Shown: positions 23,115 through 38,570, counted from the first letter of the stretch. The stretch: 64,000 nt of DNA from Archegozetes longisetosus (GCA_018873245.2 JAEMBT020000009.1:14089112-14153111); one strand, 5' to 3'. The notes: generated by a model not told the origin, from the sequence alone. Translations and numbers: made by a program.

Positions 23115-23322
23115 ACCACTTCTTATCTCTCTCTTTTCTCACTCTCTCTTTCTCTTTCTCTCTTTTACCATCTCTGTGCCATTCATCTCATCTCTTCTCA
23201 AACTCATTTTAGATTATCGTTGAACCATTAGTAAAAAGAACTAATTGTTAAAATGAAATTTCTTTTTGTTTATTGATTCTTTAAAATACAATTCTATTAG
23301 AATCAAATAGTTATTGTTTGTT

Positions 23323-24425
23323 TTATTTCACTTGAACGTTTGCTAAAGATTTAGCTCTAACTATTCCTTTTGAACCTATCTCAAATGGTTCTCCTTTATA
23401 AGTTGCCACACATTCTGAGTTTGTCTTCAAATCAGGAGCTACTTGTTCCCAAATCTTCTTTTTCGGATTCAGTTGTGCGTCAGGTGTTCCTAAATTGTTT
23501 GATAAATAAAATAGATTTAAAACAATTTTACATAAAGTCATTAAATACCAGGATATTTGTCAAAAGTAACTCTATCTCCAGGAAGAGAGCCTTCAGGTAC
23601 GTCTAATATTTCAACCTTATCTGGAGTAGAGGCACACATGACCATAGCTTCAGAAGTGATACCACGCATTTTAGCAGGTTTCAAATTACACATAACAACA
23701 ACCAATCGGTTCTGCATCTCTTCCAACGGCACAAAACGGACTAAACCAGATACAACAGTTCTGGGTTTGTCTTCTCCGCAATCGATCTCTTCAACATAAA
23801 GACTATCTGCGTCTGGGTGTCTTTTTGCTGTTAGTATTCTTCCTACTCGTAGATCTAGTCGAGATACATCTATTGGTTTGTTCTCTTCGTTGTTGCTTGT
23901 GTTACTTTTTGGCTCTTTCTTTACTGCCTTCTGCTTCTTCTCTGATACTTTATGCTCGTTGTCTTCAGCTGGTTTGGTGGCTGGTTCGGCAGCTGTCTTA
24001 GCGGCTGGTTCAACAGCTGGCTCAACAACTGGTTCAGTCTTACTATCACTTAACTCTTGTTTGGACTGATTAGTAGTAAAATGACCGTTAGCAACAAAAG
24101 AAAGATTAGGTTGACGTTTAGCTTCCAAATTATTGAGAGTAGTAACTAGCTGTTTAATTTGAAGCTTTAAAGTATCATTTTCTTCTGTTAGTCTAACTCT
24201 CTCTAGTTGGATTTCTTCTTTACTTAACACTTTTGTTGCTTGTACACCGTATTCGTTTCTACTTGTTTCTAGTTTGCTCTCCAATTCTGCTATCTTCTCT
24301 ACGATCTTTAGATGATTGCCGTTTATTTGATTTATTAATTCATCCATTATAGTGTTAAATTGGTGTTTTATATAACTGCTTAGAGTAGTTTGGCGTTTGA
24401 TTAGATTTATATTCAATCTTAGCAT
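23323..24425 (-). CDS. AIMP1: Aminoacyl-tRNA synthetase complex-interacting protein 1 (p43/EMAP II precursor type)
   Basis: Scaffold of the multi-tRNA-synthetase complex that also binds tRNA (family knowledge). Exons on the minus strand: 23549-24425 and 23323-23489, joined CCTG|GTATTT...TTTAG|GAACACC in phase 1; 347 residues. The N-terminal part (about 25-100) is heptad-like and charged, as expected for the coiled coil that contacts arginyl-tRNA synthetase. A Pro/Ala/Glu- then Lys-rich linker follows (about 130-180). The EMAP II OB-fold tRNA-binding domain runs from [20 protein letters not shown] (184) through [38 protein letters not shown] and AMVMCAS to [15 protein letters not shown] and the C terminus, and is complete. 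The start is the first ATG; the preceding codon is GTG. Confidence 0.95.
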
Positions 24426-24983
24426 CACTTCTTCTCACCAATTTATGTGCTTTTTATGTACTTTTTAGTTTATTTCAATTTTGTAACTTTTTTGTACTTT
24501 TAATATGTTTTTTGGTTTGTCTTTTATCGTCGTTTTAGCGTTTGTCTTGTGTGAAATAGTTATGAATGTTCGGTTGTAGTTAGTTGGTAGTTGGGAAGCT
24601 ACAGGAGCAATAATACAGTTAAAGCTCCCTATAGTAAACTCATTAAAATAAAACAAACGACCAATTGTTAAAACTTCTAATCTAACGTAACATGTATTAA
24701 AAATAAATATCATGATTAATCGGAAGAGTATATAAATTTGAGTGAGTAAGATAAATAAAACAAAAAAGTAACATAATAGAGAGTTGAAGAGTAGAGAAGT
24801 AGTCATAGTAGCGGTGACATAAACGGAAAAGGAAGTCTAATAAGCGTTAAATAGAACAGTCGTTCATCTTTAGCCCAACTAGTTAGATCGAACACTAAGA
24901 CCAATCTAAATTAATTAAGATAATTTATTATTATTATAATTGTAATTATTAGAATCTCTTTTCTATTTATTTATTTGCTTATT
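24426..24983. promoter_or_regulatory. Shared upstream region of divergent AIMP1 and DDX5
   Basis: The two start codons are 558 bases apart and face away from each other, so both promoters must lie in this interval or overlap. No TATA box or known operator could be assigned. The minus-strand open frame at 24465-24806 is hydrophobic, matches no family I recognise, and overlaps this interval; it is treated as noise. Confidence 0.4.
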
Positions 24984-28365
<3,382 letters not shown>

Positions 28366-29485
28366 TTCTTAATTCTTATGACTCTTATTGCTATTCTTAT
28401 TGATGTAATTATTACTATTGAAGTTCTGATCCTGCAATATATACCTATTATTTGGTTTTTTTGTTTTTGCAGGATTCCAAAATAGTATTAACCATAAAGT
28501 TAATCGATATTCATGATTTTGGGCTGAATTTAGTGTAAGAACATAACTGGTATTAGTAATTATCAAATGATTAGTGCATTTTTATGTTAATTGTTTCATT
28601 ATATCTAATTGTCACCATACATATCTTTATTATTTAGGATATTGATGTTTTCAATAAATTTTCCATTATTATCTATTTGTTTGTCTTTTTATTTATTTAT
28701 TTCACTTGTTGCTAATTTTGTTTCTAATATTCTTAATGATATGTTAAGAATGTTCTTAAGACTGTTCAGAATATTCTTAACGATATGTTCAGAATATTCT
28801 CAATGAGATGTTAAGAATATTCTTAATCTAAATAAAGGTAAGTTATCTAAACCTGATTCAGACATCTCCGAATTGGTGAGTTACTAATTGTTAATTAACT
28901 GATCAATCTTGTTTATGTTAAAGTTAGACTGCTTCAAATCAAATATTCCATATTGTTACTAATTGAGCTCAATCATCAGTTCAACTAAGACAGAATCAGA
29001 TATGATCAGAGATGAACTGAACATATCTAATACTCAAACTCAATAGCTAATGATGTAATGCGTTGACTCATACGTTGACCACACTTAAAGTTGAAGTGCA
29101 AGACTATTTGATTGGTTGATGTTTTGGTGCAATTATTGAAATTTTGGTTTCATGTTTATAGTTATTTCTCAATCAAACGGTTATAAATGAATAAATAAAA
29201 GTTGAAAACAGTTGTCCCAAACTCTCTAATTGAAGGTATAATAAGAGAGAGAAAGAGTTAGTAATAAAGAATCAAATGAAATAATAGGTGGAGTCTAAAC
29301 ACATATAGACAAATGAATGTAAATGAATACATTCTTATAATCTATTGTCATATCTTATTAGTCATATGTCATACTGACTCACTTCATTTCTACATAACTG
29401 ATTATATCTCATTAAATACTATTTGAAAATATATTGTCACCACTGATCTGATCTCATCTGATCTGAAGAATATATTTGATAATAT
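28366..29485. other. Intergenic region between DDX5 and Argonaute
   Basis: No exon was recognised. An AGAATATTCTTAA-like palindromic repeat cluster (with ATGATATGTTA spacers) occupies about 28735-28830. The Argonaute promoter should lie toward the right end. Confidence 0.5.
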
Positions 29486-32400
29486 ATGGCATCACATACA
29501 GGTAGTGAACAATTAAATACAAACATCAATTCTTACGTTCAAACACTAATCAGATCTAATCGTCAGGAGAAGGCCTTTCTATTGGAAAGGGTTCTCGAGG
29601 TAATCATCAATACAGACGTCGAGGATATGACGGGAGAGATGTTGGCCGACAGAGAGGTAGAAGCAGATTTGATCCGTCTTCCAGTCACTCATTGCAACAA
29701 GAAGTGGAACACATTCGGTCAGGAATCGACGACAACCTAAAAGTTCAGAAAGACAAAAGTAAATTCGTGTCACGACCGGGCTATGGATCAAATGGAAGAT
29801 CAATACAGTTGATCTCAAATCATTTCCTTTTGAAGATCACAGACATCACTTGCTATCACTATGACGTTGATATTCAACTAATTAGAGGTAATTTTTCACA
29901 TCAAGTGTTGGGGCCATCATTGGGGCCATCATTGGGGCCGTCGTTGGGGCCATCGTTAGGATCAAGTGACGATAAAAAGTTGAAGAAATTAGGGCAAAGC
30001 GTGAACAGGAAAGTGATAGAAGAATTGGAGAAGGAGTGGAGAGATCTATTTGAAGGGATTAGTCCAGTATATGATGGAACGAAAAATGTATACACACGTA
30101 GACCATTGCATGTGTTAGGAACTGATAGGGAGAAGTGGAAGAGCGATGTGATAGAAGTGGATTTGGAGAACAATAAGCATTCATATAAAGTGCAGATAAA
30201 GTTCGCGCGACAGATAGACTTCTCTGCCATCAATGCCTACTATAATGGAAAATTGGCCCAATTCCCCAAAGAAGCCATTCAAGCGTTGGACATCATTCTA
30301 AGACATGGCCCTACTATCAAACGCGTGCCAATTGGCAACTCGTTGTACTCTCCCTGGAAACCTGGCCTGAGAACTAGTATTGGCGATAATCGCGAAGTAG
30401 GATTCGGTCACTACCAATCTGTTCGGTACACTTCTTCTGGTCCTACTCTAGTGATTGATAGAACTGCGACTGTCTTTCATACAGGAGGATCTGTTATAGA
30501 CTTCGTGAGAAATCTAATTGATATGAATCCCAGCCAAAGAAGAGGTCCTAATCAAGAAGGAGTTCATCCAGGACTAGAAGATATGTTGAAATATAATATG
30601 ACTAATAATGACTTTGATAATATTAACAAAGAATTGAAAGGTCTTCAGATTTATAGTAGTCATTTGAAGTATAAGAGAAAATATAAAGTGTTTAGAGTCA
30701 GTGATAAAGCAGCTGATTATCAAATGTTTGATTGGGATGATGGCACTGGACATGTTCGAGAAATAACTGTTGCTCAATATTTCAGAGTTCAGTATAATAT
30801 CGTTTTGAAATATTCACATCTTCCTTGTCTTAATGTTGGTAATGCTCGTAAAGCTAGTTATTTGCCATTAGAACTTTGCCAATTAGTTCCTGATCAACAT
30901 GTTAAGAAGAAAATCACCCCTCTTCAGACTGCAAATATGATCAGAATGTCTGCTTCTCAAAACTCGTTTCAGAGATTCGATGTGATCCAAAAGTCAGCCC
31001 AAGACATCAAAGATGACAGTAGAGATCAATTGAAAGAATTCGAAATCACTCTTTCGACTGATCCGTTGCCAGTCAGCGGTCGAGTATTAGATCCGCCAAG
31101 TCTTCAGTACAATAATGACGAGGTGTTGAAAGTCAGAGAAGGCAAGTGGGATATTAGGGATAAGGGACTGTTTCGTCCAATTGCTCTCAAGAGTTGGGTT
31201 CTGGTGGCTATGGCTTATCAAATGTTTGATAATCGCACCAATAATTTGAAGCCAATGGCTAATAAAGCTATTAATAAGTTTGTTAACGATTTGATATTTG
31301 AGGCCAAGAAGATTGGGATGAGTGTCGAGCGCCCAGAGACCCTATTGGTTAGACCGTATTCTCCTGGAAAAGTGGAACTTGTCATCAAAGAAATCAAGAG
31401 AAATTTGCCTCAAGTTCAATTAGTTATGATCATATCGAACGAAAACGACCAGATGTATAACGAAATCAAACTGATTGGTGATGTCAAACATCCGATTCCA
31501 ACACAGTGTATTCGTCAGAATAATGTATGGAAATATAATTCGTCACTTATGATGAACTTGCTGCTTAAGGTTAATGTTAAGATTGGTGGTATTAACTCTA
31601 AGATTAGTGGATTGATTTTTGATAAGCCAGGGTTTTTGGATTCGTCGACGATGATCATTGCGGCGGATGTGACGGTAATTTGGAAAATAAAAGTAGAAAA
31701 TAGAAAAGAAAATATAAAGTTAAAGATATAAAGTCTATAACATTAAATATAAACCTAAAATATATGTTCATATTCGTGCATGTCTAGCATCCCGGACCCG
31801 CTGACCAACTGAAAGATTCAATAGCAGCAGTAGTGGCTAGTTATGACACAAATTACTGTTACTATTCGACAAGTGTTCGTGTCCAGCAAAAGTCAAATGG
31901 AGAAATGATAAATGAGTTGGATATAATGTTAAAAGAATTATTAATCGAGTATCAAAAAGCTAATAATCACTTACCTGATAAAATAATCTTCTATCGGGAT
32001 GGTGTTTCTGAAGGACAATTTGACAGTGTTTTGGTACATGAGCATAAGAACATGTTGGAGGCATTCAAGAGTGTCAATCCTGGATATAATCCAAAAGTGA
32101 CTTTTGTGATAGTTCAGAAGCGACATCACACACGGTCTGCAATTGATGTGATTAAGTATTATATATGATTAATAAATGAATTGCTCGTAGATTTCGAGTC
32201 AGAGATAAGTCGAATGGCGTTGGGAGAGCTTTGAATATTCCTCCGGGGACTATAGTAGATCGAAGTGTTTGTCATCCTACAGACTTTGACTTCTATTTGT
32301 GCAGCCATGAAGGACTTCAGGTTATTTTTAGGTTAAGTTAGATTAGGTTTTTCTGTATTTCATGCAATATAAATACAGTTAAACTTTTCTAACTTAACGC

Positions 32401-33025
32401 TGTAGTTAACCCCTTTTATACAAAAACAGATATAAATACATAGCAAAATGAGACTTATTTTAAGAATAAATTTTCAAACCAGCTAACTACAGATCTAAGT
32501 TAGAAAGATATTTATAATTAACCGTTATTTTATGTTTTTAGGGTACAAGTCGTCCAACTCATTATGTAAGTCAATTATAAAGTTATTCGAAAAGTTGAAG
32601 AATTTGACCAAAATATTCACTTTACAAACCAAGGTTGTCCTACATGACGACAATGAATTTGGAGCAGATGAACTGCAAAAAGTCACTTTCTATTTGTGTC
32701 ATATCTATGCTCGCTGTACTAGGTATCCATTCAATGATAACTTAAACTTCAATTAATTCTCATATTCTATTCTTAGATCCATTTCAATTCCAGCTCCAGT
32801 CATGTAAGTTTAATATTTGAATCATTTAATCATATATTCGGATAATCTACTAATCGGTTAATCCATTAATCTGATAATGTGACTAAAAGGTACGCACATC
32901 TAGCTGCATTTCGTTCTCGTCACCACATCATTGCTTGTAATACTGAGTATAATAGCAACTGTAAGACTCTTAATGAAAGCATTGGGATCAGTGGAAACTA
33001 TAAAACACAACTCTACTATTGTTAA
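29486..33025 (+). CDS. Argonaute protein (Ago clade), slicer-type
   Basis: Small-RNA-guided silencing protein. Exons: 29486-29501, 29567-31674, 31788-32134, 32191-32320, 32542-32565, 32634-32722, 32777-32803, 32890-33025; 958 residues. The first intron is only 65 bases; removing it gives MASHTGEGLSIG followed by an Arg/Gly-rich leader ([16 protein letters not shown]). Next come the N domain with a GPSL tandem insert, PAZ (about 300-430; [24 protein letters not shown]), MID ([14 protein letters not shown], with the 5'-phosphate-binding Tyr/Lys/Gln pattern) and PIWI. The DEDH tetrad is present: D706 (ADVTH), E747, D779 (YRDG) and H917 (YAHLAAF). QKRHHTR and [15 protein letters not shown] are conserved. 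It ends QLYYC, as is usual for Ago proteins. Exons of 24 and 27 bases are microexons. Sequence alone does not separate the miRNA and siRNA subclasses. Confidence 0.93.
29907..29960 (+). repeat. Coding 12-base minisatellite in Argonaute (GPSL)x4
   Basis: Tandem copies of TTGGGGCCATCA, with third-position variants, encode Leu-Gly-Pro-Ser repeats in the N domain just before a Lys-rich stretch ([12 protein letters not shown]). The frame is kept because the unit is a multiple of three. Confidence 0.95.
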
Positions 33026-35075
33026 TGTTTTTGTTGTGTTTGGTTATCGCTTTATTGGTTATCTCTCTCTCTCCCTCTCACTCACTCATATTCTATTCGT
33101 TTAATCCTTAAGTATGTGCTCTAATAACTCCAAATCATTATCCGAAATAATTGTTTAGACACCAGGTTTAAATACTACATTTGATTCATTATCGCATTGA
33201 TCATATGAAGATTATTAACAACTCTATAATCATTGAAAACTCAACTGAATTTTAAAAGCATATTTGAAAGTTTGTATCTAATCAAAACTGATTTTTATGA
33301 ATAAAGTTGGTGTTCAAAGAAGTAGTCCTCAAAAGAATATATTATATTATATAATAAACTAATTAAACAAATAGAAGAATACGTTAAAGAATAGTTTTAT
33401 TAAATTGAAAATATCATAGTAGATCAAAATGAATAACTAATAGATAAAGGTAAATATGTATAATAGATATATAATTTCAATTTGAACGTTATCGTAACTG
33501 TTTATTTGTCGTTTTATCTGGAGATTAGCTTTTCATTTCTAATTTTGTGAGTTCAATTTTCCTGTAGGTAACCATTCGATAGCTAATAGTCGATATTTTC
33601 AATTCTGTAGCGTAGATGGTCTATAAAAATAGGCATAGGTATAGGTATAGGCTAGGCTAGGTTAGGTTAGGTCAGGTTAGGTTAGGTCAGGTTCGGACAG
33701 ATCTGGCTAAGGTTAGGTGCTCTAAACCGCTATGGATAGGAAAAACTGAACCCTATTCTTATAAGTTATCTATGCCATAGAATCGAAGAAGCAAAGATCG
33801 GAATGGAATGGTAAGGAATGGAAAGAATGGCCATTCCATATCATTATAATAATTTATATACTAACAGCTTGTTTACAAACATTTCTTTACACAATCAATT
33901 CATTAAACAATGTTATTCTTATGTCGAATTTTGTTCAACATTTTACGATATTATACCCGAAACTTTCCGAACATGATAAACTTTGAATAAACTTAAATAA
34001 ATATTAACTATAATTAGTTGAAAGAATAATAATTTGCATAAAAGTCTGATTTTTGAATATTATTATTATTATTATTATTATTATTAAGTATTTAGAGAAG
34101 TAGACATTCAGTTTGTCTTTGATTAAAGTTTCAATTCTGTACATGGAATAATAGTTCTATTAGTCTTGAGTGACATATTCTTCAATTCTTACATATATTC
34201 TTCAATTTTCCACACAATTATTTCTAGTTTGAGGCGCATTATGGCTATTGTGGTCCCAATGAGTCAATTTTGATGAGATACCAATTCTGAACTAATGCTT
34301 CTTCTGGTCATTTGTTGATCTATAAAATACCTCACATCAACTTATTTAGTATTCATTCCCAGAATCACTATTCTTCACCGTGGTTCTGTGGTCAGCCATT
34401 AAGTGCTATTTTGATAAATATTAATGTCGAAAATATTTCCATTTACACAATACCCCATCTGAGAATCACAGAATACAGAATCGTAGGATATAGAATCGCA
34501 GAATACAGATTCTCACAATACAGAATCGCATTAAATCTCATTTTATCACTGAAGCATTGGATAATTTCCATCACTAAACAGTTATGATTTTCGACATCAT
34601 TATCAATAAAGTCAAAACTAATGCCTATTCTCAAGAACAGTGGTCGCCGTTATGTTGAGATAAGGGCCAGAATAATACTTAAAACAAACAATTCCATCAA
34701 TAATGAATGGTATCAAATAGAAAAAGATTAATAAAGAGATCCAAATATATAAAAAATTAATGGCGAGTAAGAAATAATTAATAAGAGTTAATTAGAATTG
34801 TCTGTTGATCGAAATCAGGCCCAAAGACCTTTACTAATGAACCACTGCCCGAAAATATTCATTAGATTTGGTTTGCTATATATTATTCTAGCTTTTAGTG
34901 TGAAAATGACTATTACTGGTTCCCAGTTATCATTAAGCACTTCTTATGGATCCATCAAATGGTCTGTTATGATGAGGTGTAATAATGAACACTTGGCGAT
35001 GGCTATGACCTTATTCTGACATTTGAGGACAAGACTTTGAGCATAATTTGTAATTATTATTTATGAGTACTGTAA
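33026..35075. other. Intergenic region downstream of Argonaute
   Basis: No exon was recognised. It contains a TTAGG-type cluster at 33647-33700, a GGAATGGAATGG stretch near 33800, an ATT triplet run at 34060-34086, and 18-base AGAATCGCAGAATACAGA repeats at about 34455-34530. The open frame at 34312-34587 is mostly that repeat. Confidence 0.5.
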
Positions 35076-35530
35076 TCAGCAGTAAGCGATTCCTGCATTT
35101 GAGTTCACGCTAGCTCGTGATGACTTTCTTGATGGTGGTATGTTTGTTATTTCTGCGGAAGTACGTCGTGGTATGGTATGAACCTGCGGATGAGAGCCTG
35201 TTATGGCATCTACTGTAACCGCTGTGTTTGTTGGACATGTTGGTGATGTACTTTTTGGACATGATGTACATGTTGGTGATGTACTTTTTGGGCATGATGT
35301 ACATGTCGGTGATGTACTTTTTAGACATGTTGTTGATGGACATGTCGGTGATGTACATTTTGATGTTGGGCACGTTGGAGTAGTACTTTTAGGACATGTC
35401 GTTGTTGTACATGTAACTGCAACTGCATTATCATTAGGATTAGGCACACTCTGCATCTTTGCGCTTTGGTTATCGATATGTTTAATATTTGGGACGGCAT
35501 TGATTCCAAAATTGCCATTGAAATTGCCTA
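35076..35530 (-). CDS. Possible last exon of a Thr/Cys/Pro-rich secreted-type protein
   Basis: On the minus strand an acceptor-like TTCTTTCTTTTAG lies at 35531, followed by an open frame to the stop at 35076. It begins NFNGNFGINAVPNIKHIDNQ, then PNPNDNAVAVTCTTTTCPKS, about eight SPTC/CPKST units, and a Ser/Arg-rich tail ending in Cys. Regular Cys in a Thr/Pro/Ser background suggests a mucin-like or cuticle-type extracellular protein. No upstream exon with a signal peptide could be joined. A minus-strand ATG at 35925 followed by AA|GTAAGT is in the wrong phase for direct joining, and a Cys/Asn-rich stretch at 35621-35669 in the right phase is cut by TGA. It could be a partial gene, a pseudogene or chance. 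Confidence 0.35.
35205..35400. repeat. Diverged ~33-39-base tandem repeat (ACATGT...GGTGATGTACTTTTT)
   Basis: Five or so copies of a unit containing GGTGATGTACTTTTTGGACA and CATGATGTACATGTT. It reads as CPKSTSPTC on the minus strand and as HVGDVLFGHD on the plus strand. Confidence 0.9.
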
Positions 35531-36089
35531 AAAGAAAGAATAAATGATTAAAGAATAAATGATTAAAGAATATATTATTAAAAATATATTATTAAAGAAT
35601 TTATTATTAATGAACGTTACTTCTGTTGCATGCATTAGAATCATTCACGCGATTGCATTCATAATGAGTTCAATTACAGTATGGTTGAAAAACTAAATTC
35701 AATTGTCAGCATAGCATCTTAAAGAAACTATACTTTTATACTGGTGTTTATACTCAATCTAACGTGCGCTATGAATAACTGATTGAATTATTTTTCTCAC
35801 TCTTAAGACTACTATTTATGATACCACAAAAGACCTCATTATTAATGTCAATGTTTATCAACAAATTTGTTAAATTATATTCACAATTGAGAATAATTTA
35901 TCATAAAAACTTACTTAAGAATCATTTTTGATTCTAGTGTTAAATCGAGTGAAAAATTCTTGTTATTTAGAGCGAGTTAAAGAATTTGTTTGAACTATTT
36001 TGGTTGTGTTTATTTAAATAATATGCAAATTTGTATACCAGGCTCAAATATATATTTATTTAATATTTGTATTTCATGGTTCTAATTGA

Positions 36090-36260
36090 GAACGCTCAAA
36101 GCTTCAAAGAATATCACTTAAAGTGTCAAAGAATATTGCTTAGAATTCCAAGGAATATTACTCAAAATTTCAAAGAATTTAACTCAAAATTTCAAAAAAT
36201 ATGATTTAGAGTGTCAAAGAATATCACTCAGAATTTCAAGGAATTCTGCTAAGAATGTTT
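36090..36260. repeat. ~27-base CAAAGAATATCACT minisatellite
   Basis: Six or so diverged copies of a unit like AATTTCAAAGAATATCACTC. Confidence 0.85.
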
Positions 36261-38120
36261 CAACTATCTTAATTAAATGCTAACCTCTACATTCCTTATA
36301 TAGTTATTTCTATGTCTTAGTCTCATAGTATTGAAATATTTCTAATTTTATCTTTATTTTAATCAAAACTGATTAAACTAAATTTTCGATTAAGAATAAT
36401 AATACAATAACAAGAAATGTAATCTGAGTACCATTTACTTATTCATTCATTACGCTCAAAATGAATTTATGCTTCTTATGAAATCAATTATCAACAGAAT
36501 AGACTATATAATAATTGTATGCAAGAATGGTGTACTAAGAACCAAAGTGGGCCATAGTCCCCCTTTAAAACTTCTTTAAATAGTAGTTCTTTGGTGCAAA
36601 TTGTTCTGAAATTCTAACTATCCTTATATTTGTCTTAATTTAAGAACTACTTAGACATCATTGATGCGAACACATGACAAATAATAGTTGTATCATTTAT
36701 TTTAAACATGATCATTGAGCAAGATGTAAGATTGTTGAAAGTTTGACCCTACATGGTTGGTTGAGTTGTACATAGACACCGTTCTTGTTTGTCTGCTTGT
36801 TATGTTGGATCTTATATTTCAATAGAAAGACAATCTTACTCGATATTAATAATATATCTAGGTCAACAATTCTAAGAACTGATATACTATCTGAGAATTT
36901 GTTGGATTTAACAGATGAATTTCTGAGCCAAAAGACATTAAAAAGGAAAAAAGATTAAAAATATCACTAATATTTAGCTAGGTAAAAGTAAATGGTTATA
37001 GACTAGTATCATGGAAACGCTATAAAATGTTGTTGTTGTCCCTAACTTGTGACGGAATATGTTTTAGCATAAAATTCAATAAAACGGCAAATATTTAGAA
37101 ACGTTTAGAAGAAATATTGGTTTAAAGAATTGAAAATATTTGCATAAACTTCAAGTATTGAGAAAAACACTAATATGATTTTCGTTTGCTTTTGCTACTT
37201 AAATCAATTCTTATTCTTACAAAAAATTCTTATTCTTACAAAAAAATTCTTATTCTAACTAAAATTCTTATTCTAACTAATAAAGCTATTGTTTGAAAAA
37301 AAATTGTTTACTTTTAAGATATTAGAGCTAGAAAGTATTGAATTGCATATGAATGACATGTAAATATACATATTTTAATGCATAATCATCTAATTTTTTC
37401 ATAAGCGTAAATTTGCAATAAGAACATAGTGCTTGTTAAGCTAAACAAATTAAAATAAAACAAATATAAATAACAAGATAAAAGATAATTAGGGGTATTT
37501 AGCTCGTAGGCATGATTAGCGTAGTCTATCTTAGTATTTATCTATCATAGTATTGGATATTCTATCAATCATAGTATTGAGCAGTACTAACACAGTACAA
37601 GTATTCCTACTAATATTATAAATTTGACAGACATATCATAGAATATATATATAGCTATAGTTAATTTGCAGAATAACATGTAAGGGATGTCCTGAGGCAA
37701 ATAGGCTGGCTCTGTCTATAAGGTTAAGTTCTGTTCACTTTCCTTCTTCAATAGTTGTCGGATCTACTAATGATCTAATGATCAAACTCATGATCAATAA
37801 TGCTTATGATAGCTAAAGGTGTGTTAGTTGCACACAGGGCCTATCAATAGTTTGCAGGTTTGAAAGTTTGAAATAAAGATCGGATGGAAATGAATAATGA
37901 CTAAGAATGATATTGATTAAAGTGTTTTTCAAATTGAAAAATACACCAGCTGAAAATAGACTAACTGAAAAATGCGCCAGCTGAAAATAGACTAACTGAA
38001 CAAATGCACCAGCATTGATTTATTACTCAACCAGATAAACTATTCACTGACAACTTAAGCACTACTACATGTCATTTATCATTTCCAACATTCTTTCTTT
38101 CTTTTATTACACTCATCTCT

Positions 38121-38290
38121 CTTTATATTGAACTTCAACGCACTAGAAATTCGTTCAATAACGGGGTTCATTACGGGGTTCATTATAACAGGTTCATTAT
38201 ATCGGACATAGTGTGGAGAGTCTATGGGCCAAATAATTCTAAAAATTGTTGACTATATCCCGCTTTATCACAGAGACAATCGACTATATA
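38121..38290. mobile_element. Short pogo-like element (family B)
   Basis: Shares the CACTAGAAATTCGTTCAATA core, AGGTTCATTATATCGGACAT and a right end AGAGACAATCGACTATA with the other family B copies. Some internal duplication (GGGGTTCATTA twice). No coding capacity. Confidence 0.55.
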
Positions 38291-38570
38291 CTCAGATTCT
38301 ATCACTTCAACTAGGTTAAAGTCAAACATTTGATTGTTCTGCGAAACTGAAGTCTTTCTAAATCCAGGCTTTTGATAGAAAATATTTATCTAGAATCTGA
38401 CTTCTAAAACAAATTAAAGAAACTGAACGCAAACGTTGAAACGTTTGAACATAGATTTTACATTGGATTATGAATTCAAGAATATTCCTAGGTAATGAGA
38501 TTATCTAACTCTCGAAAGTTGGCTTGCATTTAAATAATAAGAGAATATATTTAGATTGTTATTCAGAATG

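Noticed and set aside
24465-24806. 113-codon hydrophobic minus-strand frame upstream of AIMP1
   Set aside because: AT-rich, Phe/Leu/Ile-dominated composition typical of random open frames here; it sits in the shared AIMP1/DDX5 promoter interval, and no upstream or downstream exon is visible.
29486-29740. 84-codon frame starting [12 protein letters not shown], as a separate protein
   Set aside because: It overlaps the Arg/Gly-rich start of Argonaute in another frame; a 65-base intron explains the arrangement better.
33647-33700. Possible telomere end
   Set aside because: The TTAGG-like cluster is short, degenerate and flanked on both sides by ordinary sequence.
35203-35547. Plus-strand 114-codon frame with HVGDVLFGH repeats
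   Set aside because: Judged a shadow of the minus-strand Cys/Thr/Pro frame: the minus strand has the acceptor-like signal and a non-repeat lead-in, and the plus frame ends in random hydrophobic sequence. Not certain.
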